A stretch of 64,000 nt of DNA, taken from Candidatus Korobacter versatilis (GTDB lineage Bacteria > Acidobacteriota > Terriglobia > Terriglobales > Acidobacteriaceae). The DNA lies in the NCBI GenBank assembly GCA_016185395.1, contig JACPNR010000011.1, positions 1 to 64,000 on the forward strand. Direction: 5' to 3'. The translations under genes were made by a program, and so were the position numbers. Under the pieces are notes generated by a model. That model saw only the letters and a list, made by a program, of their open reading frames with translations. It was not told the origin of the DNA and ran no database searches. Shown here piece by piece: positions 26,284 to 35,359 of the stretch (position 1 is the first letter of the stretch; each line of letters starts with the position of its first letter).

Positions 26284-29118
26284 TCAATCGCCCGCGACCG
26301 GCTGTTCCAACACCTCGCGGACGCGGCGCGAGAGGAGGCCGGGGGTGAAGGGTTTGTCCAGCAGCACGCCCGGCAACGGCCCGCTCTCGCGGGTGGGGCG
26401 AGTGTTGTGTCCGGACATGCAGAGGATGCGCATCTCGGGACGCTGTGCGCGCAGCCGGCGCGCCAGGTCGGCGCCGCTGCCATCAGGCAGCACGATATCG
26501 GTGAGCAGCAGATGGATCTTGCCGTCGTGACTGCGGCAGATGGCCTCGGCTTCCACGCCGCGCTCGGCCTCGAGCACATGGTAACCACTGCCGCGCAGCA
26601 CGCGGCTCGCCAGCGCACGCACGGAGCCGTCGTCTTCCACCACCATCACCGTCTCGTTGCCGCGCAGCGATTCGACCGGCGCCACCGGCGTGCGGGTGCG
26701 CTCGACCGGCTCCGCCACCGGCGGCAGGTAGATGCGGAAGGTCGCGCCTTGGCCGGGTTCGCTGCCGACCAGGATGTATCCGCCCGTCTGTTTCACGATG
26801 CCGTAGACCGTGGAGAGGCCCAGTCCGGTGCCGCGGCCCATCTCCTTGGTAGTGAAGAACGGTTCGAAGATGTGCGCTTGTGTCTCTTTGTCCATGCCAT
26901 GGCCAGTGTCGCTCACGGCCAGCATCACGTAGTCGCCCGGGGCCAGGCCGGGCTCGTGGGCGGCGAACGCCTCGCTCACCTGCACGTCGCGGGTCTCGAT
27001 GACCAGCTTGCCGCCCTGCGGCATGGCGTCGCGTGCATTGACCGCCAGGTTCATGACGACCTGCTCGATCTGTCCGGGATCGGCGCGCACCGCGCTCAAG
27101 CTCGGCGCCAGCACGATCTGCAGCTCGATGTCCTCGCCCAGCAGGCGCTGCATCATCTTCTCCAGCCCGCGGACCACGTCGGCCAGGTCGAGCACGCGCG
27201 GCTGAAGCACTTGCCGCCGGCTGAAAGCCAGTAGCTGACGGGTGAGCCCAGCGGCGCGATCGGCGGCGTCGGCCACCTCGCGCATCTCGGGCGCGCCTTG
27301 CACGCCCGGTTCTGCCAGCAGGAGCTGCATGTATCCGGAGATGACCGTGAGCAGGTTGTTGAAGTCGTGCGCGATGCCGCCGGCCAGCCGCCCCACGGCT
27401 TCCATCTTCTGCGCCTGCCGGAACTGCTGCTCGAGCAGGCGGCGCTCGGTGATGTCGCGCGAGAAGGCGACCAGGCAGCGCCGGCCTTGCAGCTCGATGG
27501 CGTCCGCCGACATCAGGAACAACCGCTGCTCGCCCGACTTCATGCGGAAGAAGGTCTCCAGGTTGCGTACGCGTCCGCCGTGGTTCAGCTCGTCCAGCAT
27601 CGTGGCGCGTGCCATGGGGTCCACCCACAAACCGATCTCGAACGAGCTGCGGCCGATCACCTCGTCGCGCGCGAACCCCGTCACCCTCAAGAAGGCCTCG
27701 TTCACCTCGAGGTAGTGGCCGTCCTCGAGCGTGCTGAGCGTGATGGCATCCGGGCTGGTCTGGAACACGCGGGAGAGCTTCTCCTCCGATTCTCGCAGCG
27801 CCTGTTGCGCCAACACGCGGTCGGTCACGTCCATGACCACGCCACTGAGGCCCACGACGCTCCCGCGCTCGAAGATCGGGCGCGCGCTGCCCCACACCCA
27901 GCGGGCCTGGCCGTCGCGCGTCAGGATGCGGCGTTCGGTGGAACCGATCGCGCCCGCCAGGCGCTCGGTCAGCACTTGGGCGCCGGCGCCGCGCTCCTCG
28001 GGTGCGAGCAGTTCGAGCATGCTGCGCCCGATCAGCTCCTCGGGCTTGTACCCCAACAAGCGCTCCACCGCCGGGCTGACGAACAGGAACTTGCCGGAGG
28101 CATCGACCGAATACGCCGCGATGCTCTCCACCAACTCGCGATAGCGCGCTTCCGACCGCCCTAACAGGTCGAGCGCTTGTCGTTGCCGGTATTGCGTCAC
28201 GCCGAGCCGTGCGCTGTAGCAGATGAAGGAAGCAGTGATCACCAGGACGGCCAGCGTCGTGTTCTGTTCCACGATGCGGACCGAAAGGACCAGCACGAGC
28301 ACCGGTGCCAGCATCGGCAACAGGAAAGGCAGGCGGCCAACCCCTGCCTCGCGCGTCCCGGTTTCTGCCGGCGCCGGACGCCAGGTCATCGCCAGGCAGG
28401 CAGCGAGCAGGAACGGGAGGGTGTACGCGAGGTCGAACCAGCTCCCCGGCCCGCCGCTGTGCCCCCGTTGCCCGTAGCTGTAAATGACATCGCCGAACGC
28501 GTACGCGGTGAGAGCCACGGCCATGGTGCCGAACAGGCGCCGGACCTCGCGGGAGCGCGCGGTGACGGCGCGCAGCAGAAAGCCTCCCACCACGACCAGG
28601 TCGGCGAAGTCGTAGATGGGCGACTGGATGTCGAGGAACGCGACCCGGTTCGCGAGCGAGACAGCGACGAAGAGAAAGATGTAGAGGTAGACGGTGGTGA
28701 GGACGATCGCGACCTGGGCGAAGTCCAGCGTGCGGATCCAGTCGAGATGGCGCCGCGGGCCGCGGGGCCCCAGGAACAGCGCGGCAGCCAGCGCCAGGTA
28801 GAACGCGATGAAGGGGACGTCGCTCGGGGCGAGGTTGGGTAGCGGCCGGCCCAGCACGACGACGTAGATGGTGTACGTCGCCTGGCCGGCCAACCAAAGA
28901 GTGAAGGCCGTCGCCATGAGCTGCCAGAAACGCTTCGGCAGGTCATCCACGCCGCGGCTGCGGAGCGCACAGGCGACCGCGGCCAGCAATGACGCCGCTA
29001 TCTGCAGCAGGTTGGATATGACGATACCGGCAGGCTTGCCGGCCAGTGCCGCTGCAGCAATCATGTGGATGACTGCCAAGGCAAGCGCGAGACCGATGAT
29101 GGTCCGGCGGAGCGGCAT
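26284..29118 (-). CDS. Hybrid histidine kinase with multi-pass membrane sensor and two PAS domains
   Basis: A 944-residue sensor. The N-terminal 310 residues hold about nine hydrophobic segments, an integral membrane sensor of unknown ligand. Two PAS domains follow at about 325-445 and 450-570 (FVSPAVERLLGYKPEELIG, EVNEAFLRVTGFARDEVIG). The H-box is LAGGIAHDFNNLLTVISGY, the N-box NLAVNARDAMPQGG and the G-box GRGTGLGLSTVYGIV. The C-terminal receiver has VMVVEDDG and the phosphoacceptor Asp in LLTDIVLPDG, with Lys in LLDKPFTP. The ATG at 29118 is preferred to the TTG at 29124. No dedicated output regulator is adjacent. Confidence 0.92.
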   Translation of the reverse strand: MPLRRTIIGLALALAVIHMIAAAALAGKPAGIVISNLLQIAASLLAAVACALRSRGVDDLPKRFWQLMATAFTLWLAGQATYTIYVVVLGRPLPNLAPSDVPFIAFYLALAAALFLGPRGPRRHLDWIRTLDFAQVAIVLTTVYLYIFLFVAVSLANRVAFLDIQSPIYDFADLVVVGGFLLRAVTARSREVRRLFGTMAVALTAYAFGDVIYSYGQRGHSGGPGSWFDLAYTLPFLLAACLAMTWRPAPAETGTREAGVGRLPFLLPMLAPVLVLVLSVRIVEQNTTLAVLVITASFICYSARLGVTQYRQRQALDLLGRSEARYRELVESIAAYSVDASGKFLFVSPAVERLLGYKPEELIGRSMLELLAPEERGAGAQVLTERLAGAIGSTERRILTRDGQARWVWGSARPIFERGSVVGLSGVVMDVTDRVLAQQALRESEEKLSRVFQTSPDAITLSTLEDGHYLEVNEAFLRVTGFARDEVIGRSSFEIGLWVDPMARATMLDELNHGGRVRNLETFFRMKSGEQRLFLMSADAIELQGRRCLVAFSRDITERRLLEQQFRQAQKMEAVGRLAGGIAHDFNNLLTVISGYMQLLLAEPGVQGAPEMREVADAADRAAGLTRQLLAFSRRQVLQPRVLDLADVVRGLEKMMQRLLGEDIELQIVLAPSLSAVRADPGQIEQVVMNLAVNARDAMPQGGKLVIETRDVQVSEAFAAHEPGLAPGDYVMLAVSDTGHGMDKETQAHIFEPFFTTKEMGRGTGLGLSTVYGIVKQTGGYILVGSEPGQGATFRIYLPPVAEPVERTRTPVAPVESLRGNETVMVVEDDGSVRALASRVLRGSGYHVLEAERGVEAEAICRSHDGKIHLLLTDIVLPDGSGADLARRLRAQRPEMRILCMSGHNTRPTRESGPLPGVLLDKPFTPGLLSRRVREVLEQPVAGD

Positions 29119-29215
29119 GGACAAAGGCGCCTTCTGGGGGCCGGTGCCGTCCCTTATACATCAAAGAGGTGGCCGCAACCAGCAAATGGGGTCGCGGCGC
29201 GGACTGGCGGGGAGC

Positions 29216-30802
29216 TTACTTCTTGACCGCAGCCGGCCCGGCGGCGCGGACTTCCGCCGGCGCGTCGAACTTCTCGAAGTTCCTGGCGAAGCGCTCGGCC
29301 AGCTCGGCGGCCTTCTTGTCGAACGCCATCTTATCGGCCCACGCGTTGCGCGGATCGAGCAGCCGTTCGGGGATGCCCTCGATGTGCCCGGGGACCGTGA
29401 GCCCGAAGGCCTTCTCCTGGATGAACTCGGCGTCGTTGAGTTTGCCCTCGAGCAGCGCGCGCACCATCATGCGGGTGTGGGGCAGGCTCATGCGCTGTCC
29501 GGTGCCGTAGGGGCCGCCGTACCAGCCGGTGTTGACGAGCCAGCACTGCGCGCCGTGCTGGCGCATGCGGTTGCCGAGCATCTCGGCGTAGACCTTGGGC
29601 GCGCGCGGCATGAAGGGCGCGCCGAAGCAGGTGGAGAACGTGGCTTGCGGCTCTTTCACCCCGGCTTCCGTGCCAGCGACCTTGGCGGTGTAGCCGGAGA
29701 GGAAGTGGTACATCGCCTGTTCGGGCGAGAGCCGCGAGATCGGCGGCAACACGCCGAACGCGTCCGCCGTGAGGAACACGATCTGCTTGGGATGACCGCC
29801 GATGCCGGGGATGACGGCGTTCTCGATGAACTCCACCGGATACGCCGCGCGCGTGTTCTCGGTGAGGCGGTAGTCATCGTAATCGGGCTTGCGCGTCTCG
29901 GGGTCGAGCACCACGTTCTCGAGCACGGCGCCCGAGCGCAGCGCGTTCCATATCTGCGGCTCGTTGGTTTTCGAGAGCTTGATGCACTTGGCGTAACAGC
30001 CGCCCTCGAAGTTGAAGACGCCGGTGGGCGACCAGCCATGCTCGTCGTCACCGATGAGCCGGCGCGCCGGGTCGGCGGAGAGCGTGGTCTTGCCCGTGCC
30101 GGAGAGCCCGAAGAAAAGCGCGGTGTCCCCGGCGGCGCCCACGTTGGCCGAGCAGTGCATGGGGAAGACGTCGCGCGGAGGCAGCGCGAAGTTCAGCACG
30201 CCGAAGATGGACTTCTTCATCTCGCCGGCATACTTCGTTCCGCCGATGAGCACGATCTTGCGCGTGAAGTTGAGCAGGATGAAGGCGTCGGAGTTGGTGC
30301 CGTCGCGCTGCGGGTCGGCAGCAAAGCCGGGAGCGCAAATGACGGTGAACTCCGCCGCGAAGCCCTGCAGCTCAGCGTCGCTCGGGCGGACGAAGAGCTG
30401 GCGGACGAACAGGTTGTGCCACGCGTATTCGTTCACGAAGCGCACCGGCAGGCGATACTTCGGGTCCGCGCCGGCGAATAGGTCTTGCACGTACAGCTCT
30501 TTGTCCTTGAGGTAACCGGCCACGCGGGTGAGCAGCGCGTCGAACTTCTCGGGGTCGAAGGCCTGGTTGACGGCGCCCCAGTCCACGCCGCCGGCGGTGA
30601 GGGCGTCTTTCACGATGAAGCGGTCTTTGGGAGAGCGGCCGGTGCGTTTGCCGGTCTCGGCGGTGAGGGCGCCGTTCGAGGCGAGCATGGCTTCTTTGCG
30701 AGCGAGCGCGGCCTCGGTGAGGTCTTTCGGCTTCAGGTTGCGGCGGACCTTGCCGCCTTCGAGCAATTGTTCCAGTTCGCTGAGTTGCGTCCCGGTAGAC
30801 AT
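29216..30802 (-). CDS. pckA: Phosphoenolpyruvate carboxykinase (ATP)
   Basis: A 528-residue enzyme that converts oxaloacetate and ATP to PEP, CO2 and ADP, the entry step of gluconeogenesis. The P-loop is [14 protein letters not shown] (about residue 235). Metal and substrate residues sit in LIGDDEHGW, and [12 protein letters not shown] and [12 protein letters not shown] are family signatures. Length matches bacterial ATP-dependent enzymes. The ATG at 30802 ([14 protein letters not shown]) is preferred; an extension to 30874 lacks family similarity. Palindromic element copy B lies about 100 bp upstream of the start. Confidence 0.96.
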   Translation of the reverse strand: MSTGTQLSELEQLLEGGKVRRNLKPKDLTEAALARKEAMLASNGALTAETGKRTGRSPKDRFIVKDALTAGGVDWGAVNQAFDPEKFDALLTRVAGYLKDKELYVQDLFAGADPKYRLPVRFVNEYAWHNLFVRQLFVRPSDAELQGFAAEFTVICAPGFAADPQRDGTNSDAFILLNFTRKIVLIGGTKYAGEMKKSIFGVLNFALPPRDVFPMHCSANVGAAGDTALFFGLSGTGKTTLSADPARRLIGDDEHGWSPTGVFNFEGGCYAKCIKLSKTNEPQIWNALRSGAVLENVVLDPETRKPDYDDYRLTENTRAAYPVEFIENAVIPGIGGHPKQIVFLTADAFGVLPPISRLSPEQAMYHFLSGYTAKVAGTEAGVKEPQATFSTCFGAPFMPRAPKVYAEMLGNRMRQHGAQCWLVNTGWYGGPYGTGQRMSLPHTRMMVRALLEGKLNDAEFIQEKAFGLTVPGHIEGIPERLLDPRNAWADKMAFDKKAAELAERFARNFEKFDAPAEVRAAGPAAVKK

Positions 30803-30903
30803 GCGTGCGATTCTCCTCGCTCCCGAAACCTTTATTGTGCATCTTCCGGCAGCCACTTGCCAAGAAAGGAACATCGGGCGGCAACAGCGGGCGGGCTTTT
30901 CTT

Positions 30904-30999
30904 GTTTACATCCCGAGCCCGCCGCGGCGGGCGAGGGAACCCTATGGCGACCAAGCAGCTCCGGGAAGGTAGGGATTCCTCGCTACGCTCGGAATGTAA
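30904..30999 (-). repeat. GTTTACAT-ended palindromic element, copy B
   Basis: Begins GTTTACATCCCGAGCCCGCC and ends CTCGGAATGTAA. It matches copy A (11085-11200) when read in the opposite direction, including the GCCGCGGCGGG core, AGGGAACCCTAT and GGTAGGGATTCCTCG. It lies in the spacer between pckA and the hypothetical at 31014. Confidence 0.75.
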
Positions 31000-31013
31000 G
31001 AAGACAACAGGAG

Positions 31014-31376
31014 CTACAGAGTTTCGGCCGGGACGGGCTTTTCGGCGAGGACCGCCTGGACGTGGCGCAGCGTCTCTTCCGTGCTCAGCGAATACATCTC
31101 GCGCCCGCTCTCGGAGCCGTCTTCGATGGCCTGCTTCAGGTAGTGTCCGGCGGCCTGGATGGCGAGCGGGTCGGTGAGCACGCGCCCGCCGCTGCGGGCA
31201 TGGAACTCCACCCACGCGGTGTGCGGCATGGCGATCCAGACGGGACGGCCGTCGACGAAGAACTTCACGTCGATGGCGTCGGCGTGGCGCGTGGAGATGG
31301 CCGTGATGAGCGCCTGGAAGACGCAATGCACCGGCTTGCCGGACCAGCGGTCGTGCGCTTGGAAGTCGGAATACAT
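31014..31376 (-). CDS. Hypothetical protein
   Basis: A 120-residue frame starting MYSDFQAHDRWSG, with no signal peptide or membrane helix. The order VKFFVDGRPVWIAMPHTAWVEF suggests an alpha/beta fold, and a helical C-terminus (EETLRHVQAVLAEK) follows. I recognise no family. Codon use resembles neighbouring genes. A longer frame to 31436 would run through an inverted repeat and is rejected. It is divergent from pgeF. Confidence 0.6.
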   Translation of the reverse strand: MYSDFQAHDRWSGKPVHCVFQALITAISTRHADAIDVKFFVDGRPVWIAMPHTAWVEFHARSGGRVLTDPLAIQAAGHYLKQAIEDGSESGREMYSLSTEETLRHVQAVLAEKPVPAETL

Positions 31377-31407
31377 GGCGCAAAAATGGTAACAGACGAG
31401 GTTCCGA

Positions 31408-31468
31408 TTGCCGAACTGCGGAACTGCCGGATCCAATTCGGCAATTCCGCAGTTCGGCAGTTCTGCAA
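31408..31468. repeat. Inverted repeat, family D (second copy)
   Basis: TTGCCGAACTGCGGAACTGCCGG on the left faces CCGCAGTTCGGCAGTTCTGCAA on the right. The words are the same as at 14139-14206. It lies between divergent genes and ends ten bases before pgeF. Confidence 0.75.
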
Positions 31469-31477
31469 TAATTCAAG

Positions 31478-32377
31478 ATGATGCCCGTAACCAAAAGCAG
31501 GACTCCGGTCCGCGTGTTGCGCGCCAAGCCGCTCGGGCGCCTGGACTGGCTGGCGCACGGGTTCAGCACGCGCGCCGGCGGAGTCTCGCAGGCATACGGA
31601 CGCAAGGCGGACCTGAACCTGGGCTTCACCCAAGAAGACACGCGGACCGCGGTCGAGCAGAACCGCAGCCGCTTCTTCGGCGCCCTGGGCACGCCAAAGT
31701 GGCCGCTGGTCACGCTGCAGCAGGTCCATTCCGACGTCATCCATCGCGTCACCAGGAAACCGGGCAGGTCCCGCCTGACCGGCGACGGTCTCGTGACCAA
31801 CGTCCCCGGCGTCCTGCTCGCCATCCAGACGGCCGACTGCCTGCCCATCCTGCTCGCCGATCCCGAGCATCGCGCCGTCGGCGCCTTCCATGCGGGATGG
31901 CGCGGCACCCTCGCGCGCATCGTGGAAAAAGGCGTGGGACGCATGCGCAAGGAGTTCGGCTCCGACCCGGCGAAGCTGCTCGCCGCCATCGGGCCGGGCG
32001 TGCGCGCCTGCTGTTACGCCGTGGGCAGCGAGGTGCGCGAGAAGTTCGAGGCGCAGTTCGCCTACGCCGCCGAGCTGTTCGAGGAGGTCTACGACGCGAA
32101 CGCCGTGCATAACCGCTATCCGCTGCTGTTCCTCACCGCCCGCGCTCCCGGACACAGCGAGACCATCGGCCCGGAGCTGCATCTCGACCTCGCCAAGGCG
32201 AACCGCAAGCAGCTCGAAGCCGCGGGTGTCCTCGCAGGGAACATCACCGATCTCGCCCTGTGCACCGCGTGCAAGACGAAGCTGCTGTTCTCCTACCGCG
32301 CCGAACTGGGCAAGACGGGTAGGCTGATGGGCGCGGTCGCAGTCCGGCCCGCGAACAAGTCGCGCTCTAAGTCGTAG
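31478..32377 (+). CDS. pgeF: Peptidoglycan editing factor / multicopper-oxidase-like purine nucleosidase (PgeF, YfiH family)
   Basis: A 299-residue cytosolic protein of the DUF152/YfiH family, known from other bacteria to have purine nucleoside phosphorylase-like activity and to edit cell-wall precursors. The metal-site residues are visible as QQVHSD, TADCLPIL and HAGWRGT. LTGDGLVTNVPGVLLAIQTADC is the family core. Length is slightly above the usual 240-270 because of N- and C-terminal basic tails. The start is the ATG at 31478 (or the next codon). Confidence 0.9.
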   Translation: MMPVTKSRTPVRVLRAKPLGRLDWLAHGFSTRAGGVSQAYGRKADLNLGFTQEDTRTAVEQNRSRFFGALGTPKWPLVTLQQVHSDVIHRVTRKPGRSRLTGDGLVTNVPGVLLAIQTADCLPILLADPEHRAVGAFHAGWRGTLARIVEKGVGRMRKEFGSDPAKLLAAIGPGVRACCYAVGSEVREKFEAQFAYAAELFEEVYDANAVHNRYPLLFLTARAPGHSETIGPELHLDLAKANRKQLEAAGVLAGNITDLALCTACKTKLLFSYRAELGKTGRLMGAVAVRPANKSRSKS

Positions 32378-32425
32378 GGCTAGGGCAGGGAAACTGCTAG
32401 GATTTCCTGGCACGACCTCAGCCCC

Positions 32426-33655
32426 ATGTCCAAGAAAGAAGTCTTTCGCATCGCGCTGGAAGCGCTGCGCGCGCACAAGCTGCGCTCGTTCCTCACGCTG
32501 CTGGGCGTGATCATCGGCGTGGCCAGCGTGATCGCGGTGGTCTCCGTGGTGCAGGGGCTGAACGACTACGTCACCGCGCAGGTGATGGAGTTCGGCTCGA
32601 CCTCATTCAGCGTGAGCAAGTTCTCGCAGGGGTTCAGCTCGCTCGACGATTACTGGCGGGAGTCGCGGCGCCACAACCTCACGCTCGAGGACATGGCCGC
32701 CATCGAGGCCAACTGCGCGAACTGCCAGCTCGTGGCCGGCGTGTACAACGAGTTCAAGACGGCGAAGCGCGGCAACAAGAGCGCCGAGAACGTGGACCTG
32801 CGCGGCGTCACCATCAACGCGCCTTACATCGGCTCGGCGATGGAGCTCTCCGAAGGGCGTCACTTTGCCGCCATCGACATCGACCATGCGCGCGAAGAGA
32901 TCATCATCGGCGCCGACGTGGCCGACCGCCTCTTCACCGAAGGCGAAGACCCGCTCGGCAAGGAGATCACCCTCGACGGGCGCATCTTCACCGTCATCGG
33001 CATCGCCGAGCGCAAAGGACAATTCCTCGGCTCGCCGCAAGACAACTTCGTCCGCATCCCCATCAGCGTCTTCCGCAAGATGTACGCCACCAGCACGCGC
33101 TCGCTGAACATCCAGGTACAGTCGCTCACGCCGAAAGACATGCAGCTCGCCATGGAAGAGACGCGCGTCATCCTGCGCAGCCGGATGCACCGCGGCTACA
33201 ACGACGACGACGGTTTCGCCATGGCCACGGCCGAGACCTTCCTCGACCTCTGGCGCTCGACCACCGCGGCCATCTTCATGGTGATGATCATCGTGGCGTC
33301 CATCTCGCTGGTGGTCGGCGGCGTGGTCATCATGAACATCATGCTGGTCTCGGTCACCGAGCGGCGCAAAGAGATCGGCATCCGCAAAGCCGTGGGCGCG
33401 AAACAGACGGACATCCTGCGGCAGTTCCTCGCCGAGAGCGTGATCCTCTCCGCGCTCGGCGGCGGGCTCGGCATCGGCGTGGGCATCCTGATCGCGCTGC
33501 TCGTCTCGTATCTTTCGCCGCTGCCGGCGGTGATCAAGCTTTGGTCGGTGGTGATGGCGGTGCTGGTCGCCTCGGCCATCGGCATCTTCTTCGGCATCTA
33601 TCCGGCACGCGCGGCGGCGAAGCTCGACCCCGTGGTCGCGCTGCAGGCGGAGTAG
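32426..33655 (+). CDS. MacB/FtsX-type ABC transporter permease
   Basis: A 409-residue permease. One transmembrane helix near residues 20-43 (SFLTLLGVIIGVASVIAVV) leads to a periplasmic MacB core domain (about 50-265). Three C-terminal helices follow (about 275-400) with the FtsX segment SVTERRKEIGIRKAVGAK. It starts 49 bp after pgeF. The second permease follows after three bases, so the two probably form a heteromer. No ATP-binding subunit lies in the adjacent genes, so it must be supplied from elsewhere. Export of a macrolide, lipid or peptide is possible; the substrate is unknown. Confidence 0.87.
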   Translation: MSKKEVFRIALEALRAHKLRSFLTLLGVIIGVASVIAVVSVVQGLNDYVTAQVMEFGSTSFSVSKFSQGFSSLDDYWRESRRHNLTLEDMAAIEANCANCQLVAGVYNEFKTAKRGNKSAENVDLRGVTINAPYIGSAMELSEGRHFAAIDIDHAREEIIIGADVADRLFTEGEDPLGKEITLDGRIFTVIGIAERKGQFLGSPQDNFVRIPISVFRKMYATSTRSLNIQVQSLTPKDMQLAMEETRVILRSRMHRGYNDDDGFAMATAETFLDLWRSTTAAIFMVMIIVASISLVVGGVVIMNIMLVSVTERRKEIGIRKAVGAKQTDILRQFLAESVILSALGGGLGIGVGILIALLVSYLSPLPAVIKLWSVVMAVLVASAIGIFFGIYPARAAAKLDPVVALQAE

Positions 33656-33658
33656 ATC

Positions 33659-34894
33659 ATGTTCTGGCAGATCATCCAGATGGCGCTCTCCACCATCCGC
33701 AGCAACAAGATGCGGTCGCTGCTCACCATTCTCGGCATCGTCATCGGCATCACGACGGTCGTCGCCATCGCCGCCGTCATCCAGGGGCTCAACGGATGGT
33801 TTGCCAGCCAGGTCTCCAGCCTCGGTTCGAACATCGTGACCGTCACGCGGCTGCCGCAGTTCTCCGGCCGCTTCCCCACCGAGGAGGAGCGCCAGCGCAA
33901 GGAGCTCACCCGCGAAGACGCCGAGGCGGTCCGCCAGGAAGCGAAGAACGTGGAGATGGTGACCAGCATCCTGGCGCTGGACTTCCAGCGGTTTCCCAAC
34001 CCCAACGTGCGCAGCGGGCGCGTGCACGCCGCCAACGTGAAGGTGTTCGGCGTGGAGCCGGACTACATCAACGTCTACATCTCGTCGGTGCGCTCCGGGC
34101 GCTTCCTCACCGATGGCGACGTCTACCACCGCGCGCCGGTGATGGTGCTGGGCGCGACCGTGGCGGAGACCATGTTCCCCGGCCAGGACCCGGTGGGAAA
34201 GACGGTCTTCTTCGAGAACGATTCCTATGAAGTGATCGGCGTGCTGGAGAAGCGCGGCTCCATCTTTGGATTCGACCGCGACAACTTCATCTGGCTGCCC
34301 ATCACGACCATGCTCAAGCTGCATCCGGAGTCGAAGGACGGCCTGACCATCGCGATGAAGGCGAACTCGCAGGACGCCATGCCGCTGGTGATGGACCAGG
34401 TGACCGAACTGATGCGCCGCCGCCGGCACGTCCCCAGCGACCAGCCGAACTCCTTCGACGTGGGTTCGCAGAACCAGTTCATCGATTTCTACAAGGCGCT
34501 GACCGGCGGCGCCTACCTGGTGGCCATCGTCATCGGTTCCATCTCGCTGATGGTGGGCGGCATCGGCGTGATGAACATCATGCTGGTGTCGGTCACGGAA
34601 CGCACGCGCGAGATCGGCGTGCGCAAAGCCATCGGCGCGCGACGCAGCCACATCCTGCTGCAGTTCCTGCTCGAGGCCATGGTGCTCACCGGCATCGGCG
34701 GCGTGCTCGGCATCATCGCCGGCGCGCTCATCAGCGTGCTGGTGAACTGGCTCTCGCCCGTCCCTTCCGCCATGCCCGTGTTCTGGATCGCGCTGGCGTT
34801 CGCCGTGTCCGTTTCCGTGGGACTGTTCTTCGGCATCTACCCGGCCGCCCGCGCCGCCGCGCTCGACCCGATCGAGGCGCTGCGGTATGAGTAA
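33659..34894 (+). CDS. MacB/FtsX-type ABC transporter permease
   Basis: A 411-residue partner of the preceding permease with the same layout: N-terminal helix SLLTILGIVIGITTVVAIA, periplasmic domain about 55-280, and three C-terminal helices with SVTERTREIGVRKAIGARRSHIL. The first residues FWQIIQMALSTIRSNKMRS are typical of MacB-like permeases. The spacing of three bases indicates one transcript. Its 3' end converges on the HU gene across an inverted repeat with a terminator inside. Confidence 0.87.
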   Translation: MFWQIIQMALSTIRSNKMRSLLTILGIVIGITTVVAIAAVIQGLNGWFASQVSSLGSNIVTVTRLPQFSGRFPTEEERQRKELTREDAEAVRQEAKNVEMVTSILALDFQRFPNPNVRSGRVHAANVKVFGVEPDYINVYISSVRSGRFLTDGDVYHRAPVMVLGATVAETMFPGQDPVGKTVFFENDSYEVIGVLEKRGSIFGFDRDNFIWLPITTMLKLHPESKDGLTIAMKANSQDAMPLVMDQVTELMRRRRHVPSDQPNSFDVGSQNQFIDFYKALTGGAYLVAIVIGSISLMVGGIGVMNIMLVSVTERTREIGVRKAIGARRSHILLQFLLEAMVLTGIGGVLGIIAGALISVLVNWLSPVPSAMPVFWIALAFAVSVSVGLFFGIYPAARAAALDPIEALRYE

Positions 34895-34903
34895 AACCCT
34901 TCG

Positions 34904-35001
34904 CCGCGGATCTCGCGGATAGACACGGATAGGACGGAAAAACGAAAAAGCCGGCGCGAGCCGGCCTTAAACACATCCGTGTTGGTCCGCGATGTCCGCG
35001 G
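34904..35001. repeat. CACGGAT/CGCGGAT-type inverted repeat with an internal terminator
   Basis: Left arm 34904-34930 (CCGCGGATCTCGCGGAT, ACACGGAT) pairs imperfectly with right arm 34975-35001 (ATCCGTGTTGG, TCCGCGATGTCCGCGG). A GCCGGC-GCGA-GCCGGC hairpin sits in the centre. It lies at a convergent gene junction, like the element at 6308-6385. Confidence 0.7.
34944..34966 (-). terminator. Terminator of the HU gene
   Basis: GCCGGC (34950-34955) pairs with GCCGGC (34960-34965) around a GCGA loop. On the minus strand five Ts follow (complement of GAAAAAG). The hairpin is nested in the larger inverted repeat. Confidence 0.7.
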
Positions 35002-35011
35002 CGACAAGGTT

Positions 35012-35296
35012 CTACTTCGACCCGTTGTTGACCAAGTCCTTCAATTCCTTCGACGGCTTGAAGTAGGGGATGCGCTTCGCGGGGACTTCGACACGCGCGC
35101 CCGTCTTCGGATTGCGTCCCACGCGCGGCTTGCGTTGGCGCGTGCGGAAGCTGCCGAAGCCGCGGATCTCGATCTTGTCGCCCGCGCGCAGCGAGTGCAC
35201 CACGCTGTCGAAGATGGTCTCGACGATGACTTCGCTGTCCTTGCGCGTCAATTCGCCCAGGCGCGATACCTCGTCGATCAGGTCGGCTTTCGTCAT
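35012..35296 (-). CDS. HU/IHF-family DNA-binding protein
   Basis: A 94-residue histone-like protein with the full HU/IHF fold. The helical dimer part is MTKADLIDEVSRLGELTRKD. The signature FGSFRTRQRKPRVGRNPKTGARVEVP (G-F-G-x-F, R-x-x-R-x-G-R-N-P) forms the DNA-grasping arm. It bends DNA and organises the nucleoid. The ATG at 35296 has GGAGAGAG nearby; a 14-residue extension to 35338 is not typical. The long inverted repeats of this genome could form cruciforms, the kind of DNA HU binds, but that is inference. Confidence 0.94.
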   Translation of the reverse strand: MTKADLIDEVSRLGELTRKDSEVIVETIFDSVVHSLRAGDKIEIRGFGSFRTRQRKPRVGRNPKTGARVEVPAKRIPYFKPSKELKDLVNNGSK

Positions 35297-35359
35297 AGCC
35301 ACTCTCTCCGTGGTGCTGAGATTACTTCCTGAAATCATTTCCTGGTTTATTTCCCGGGC

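Noticed and set aside
24628-27234. 868-residue plus-strand frame across the phosphatase and the PAS hybrid kinase
   Set aside because: It is out of frame with the phosphatase and antisense to the kinase, both of which have complete domain sets.
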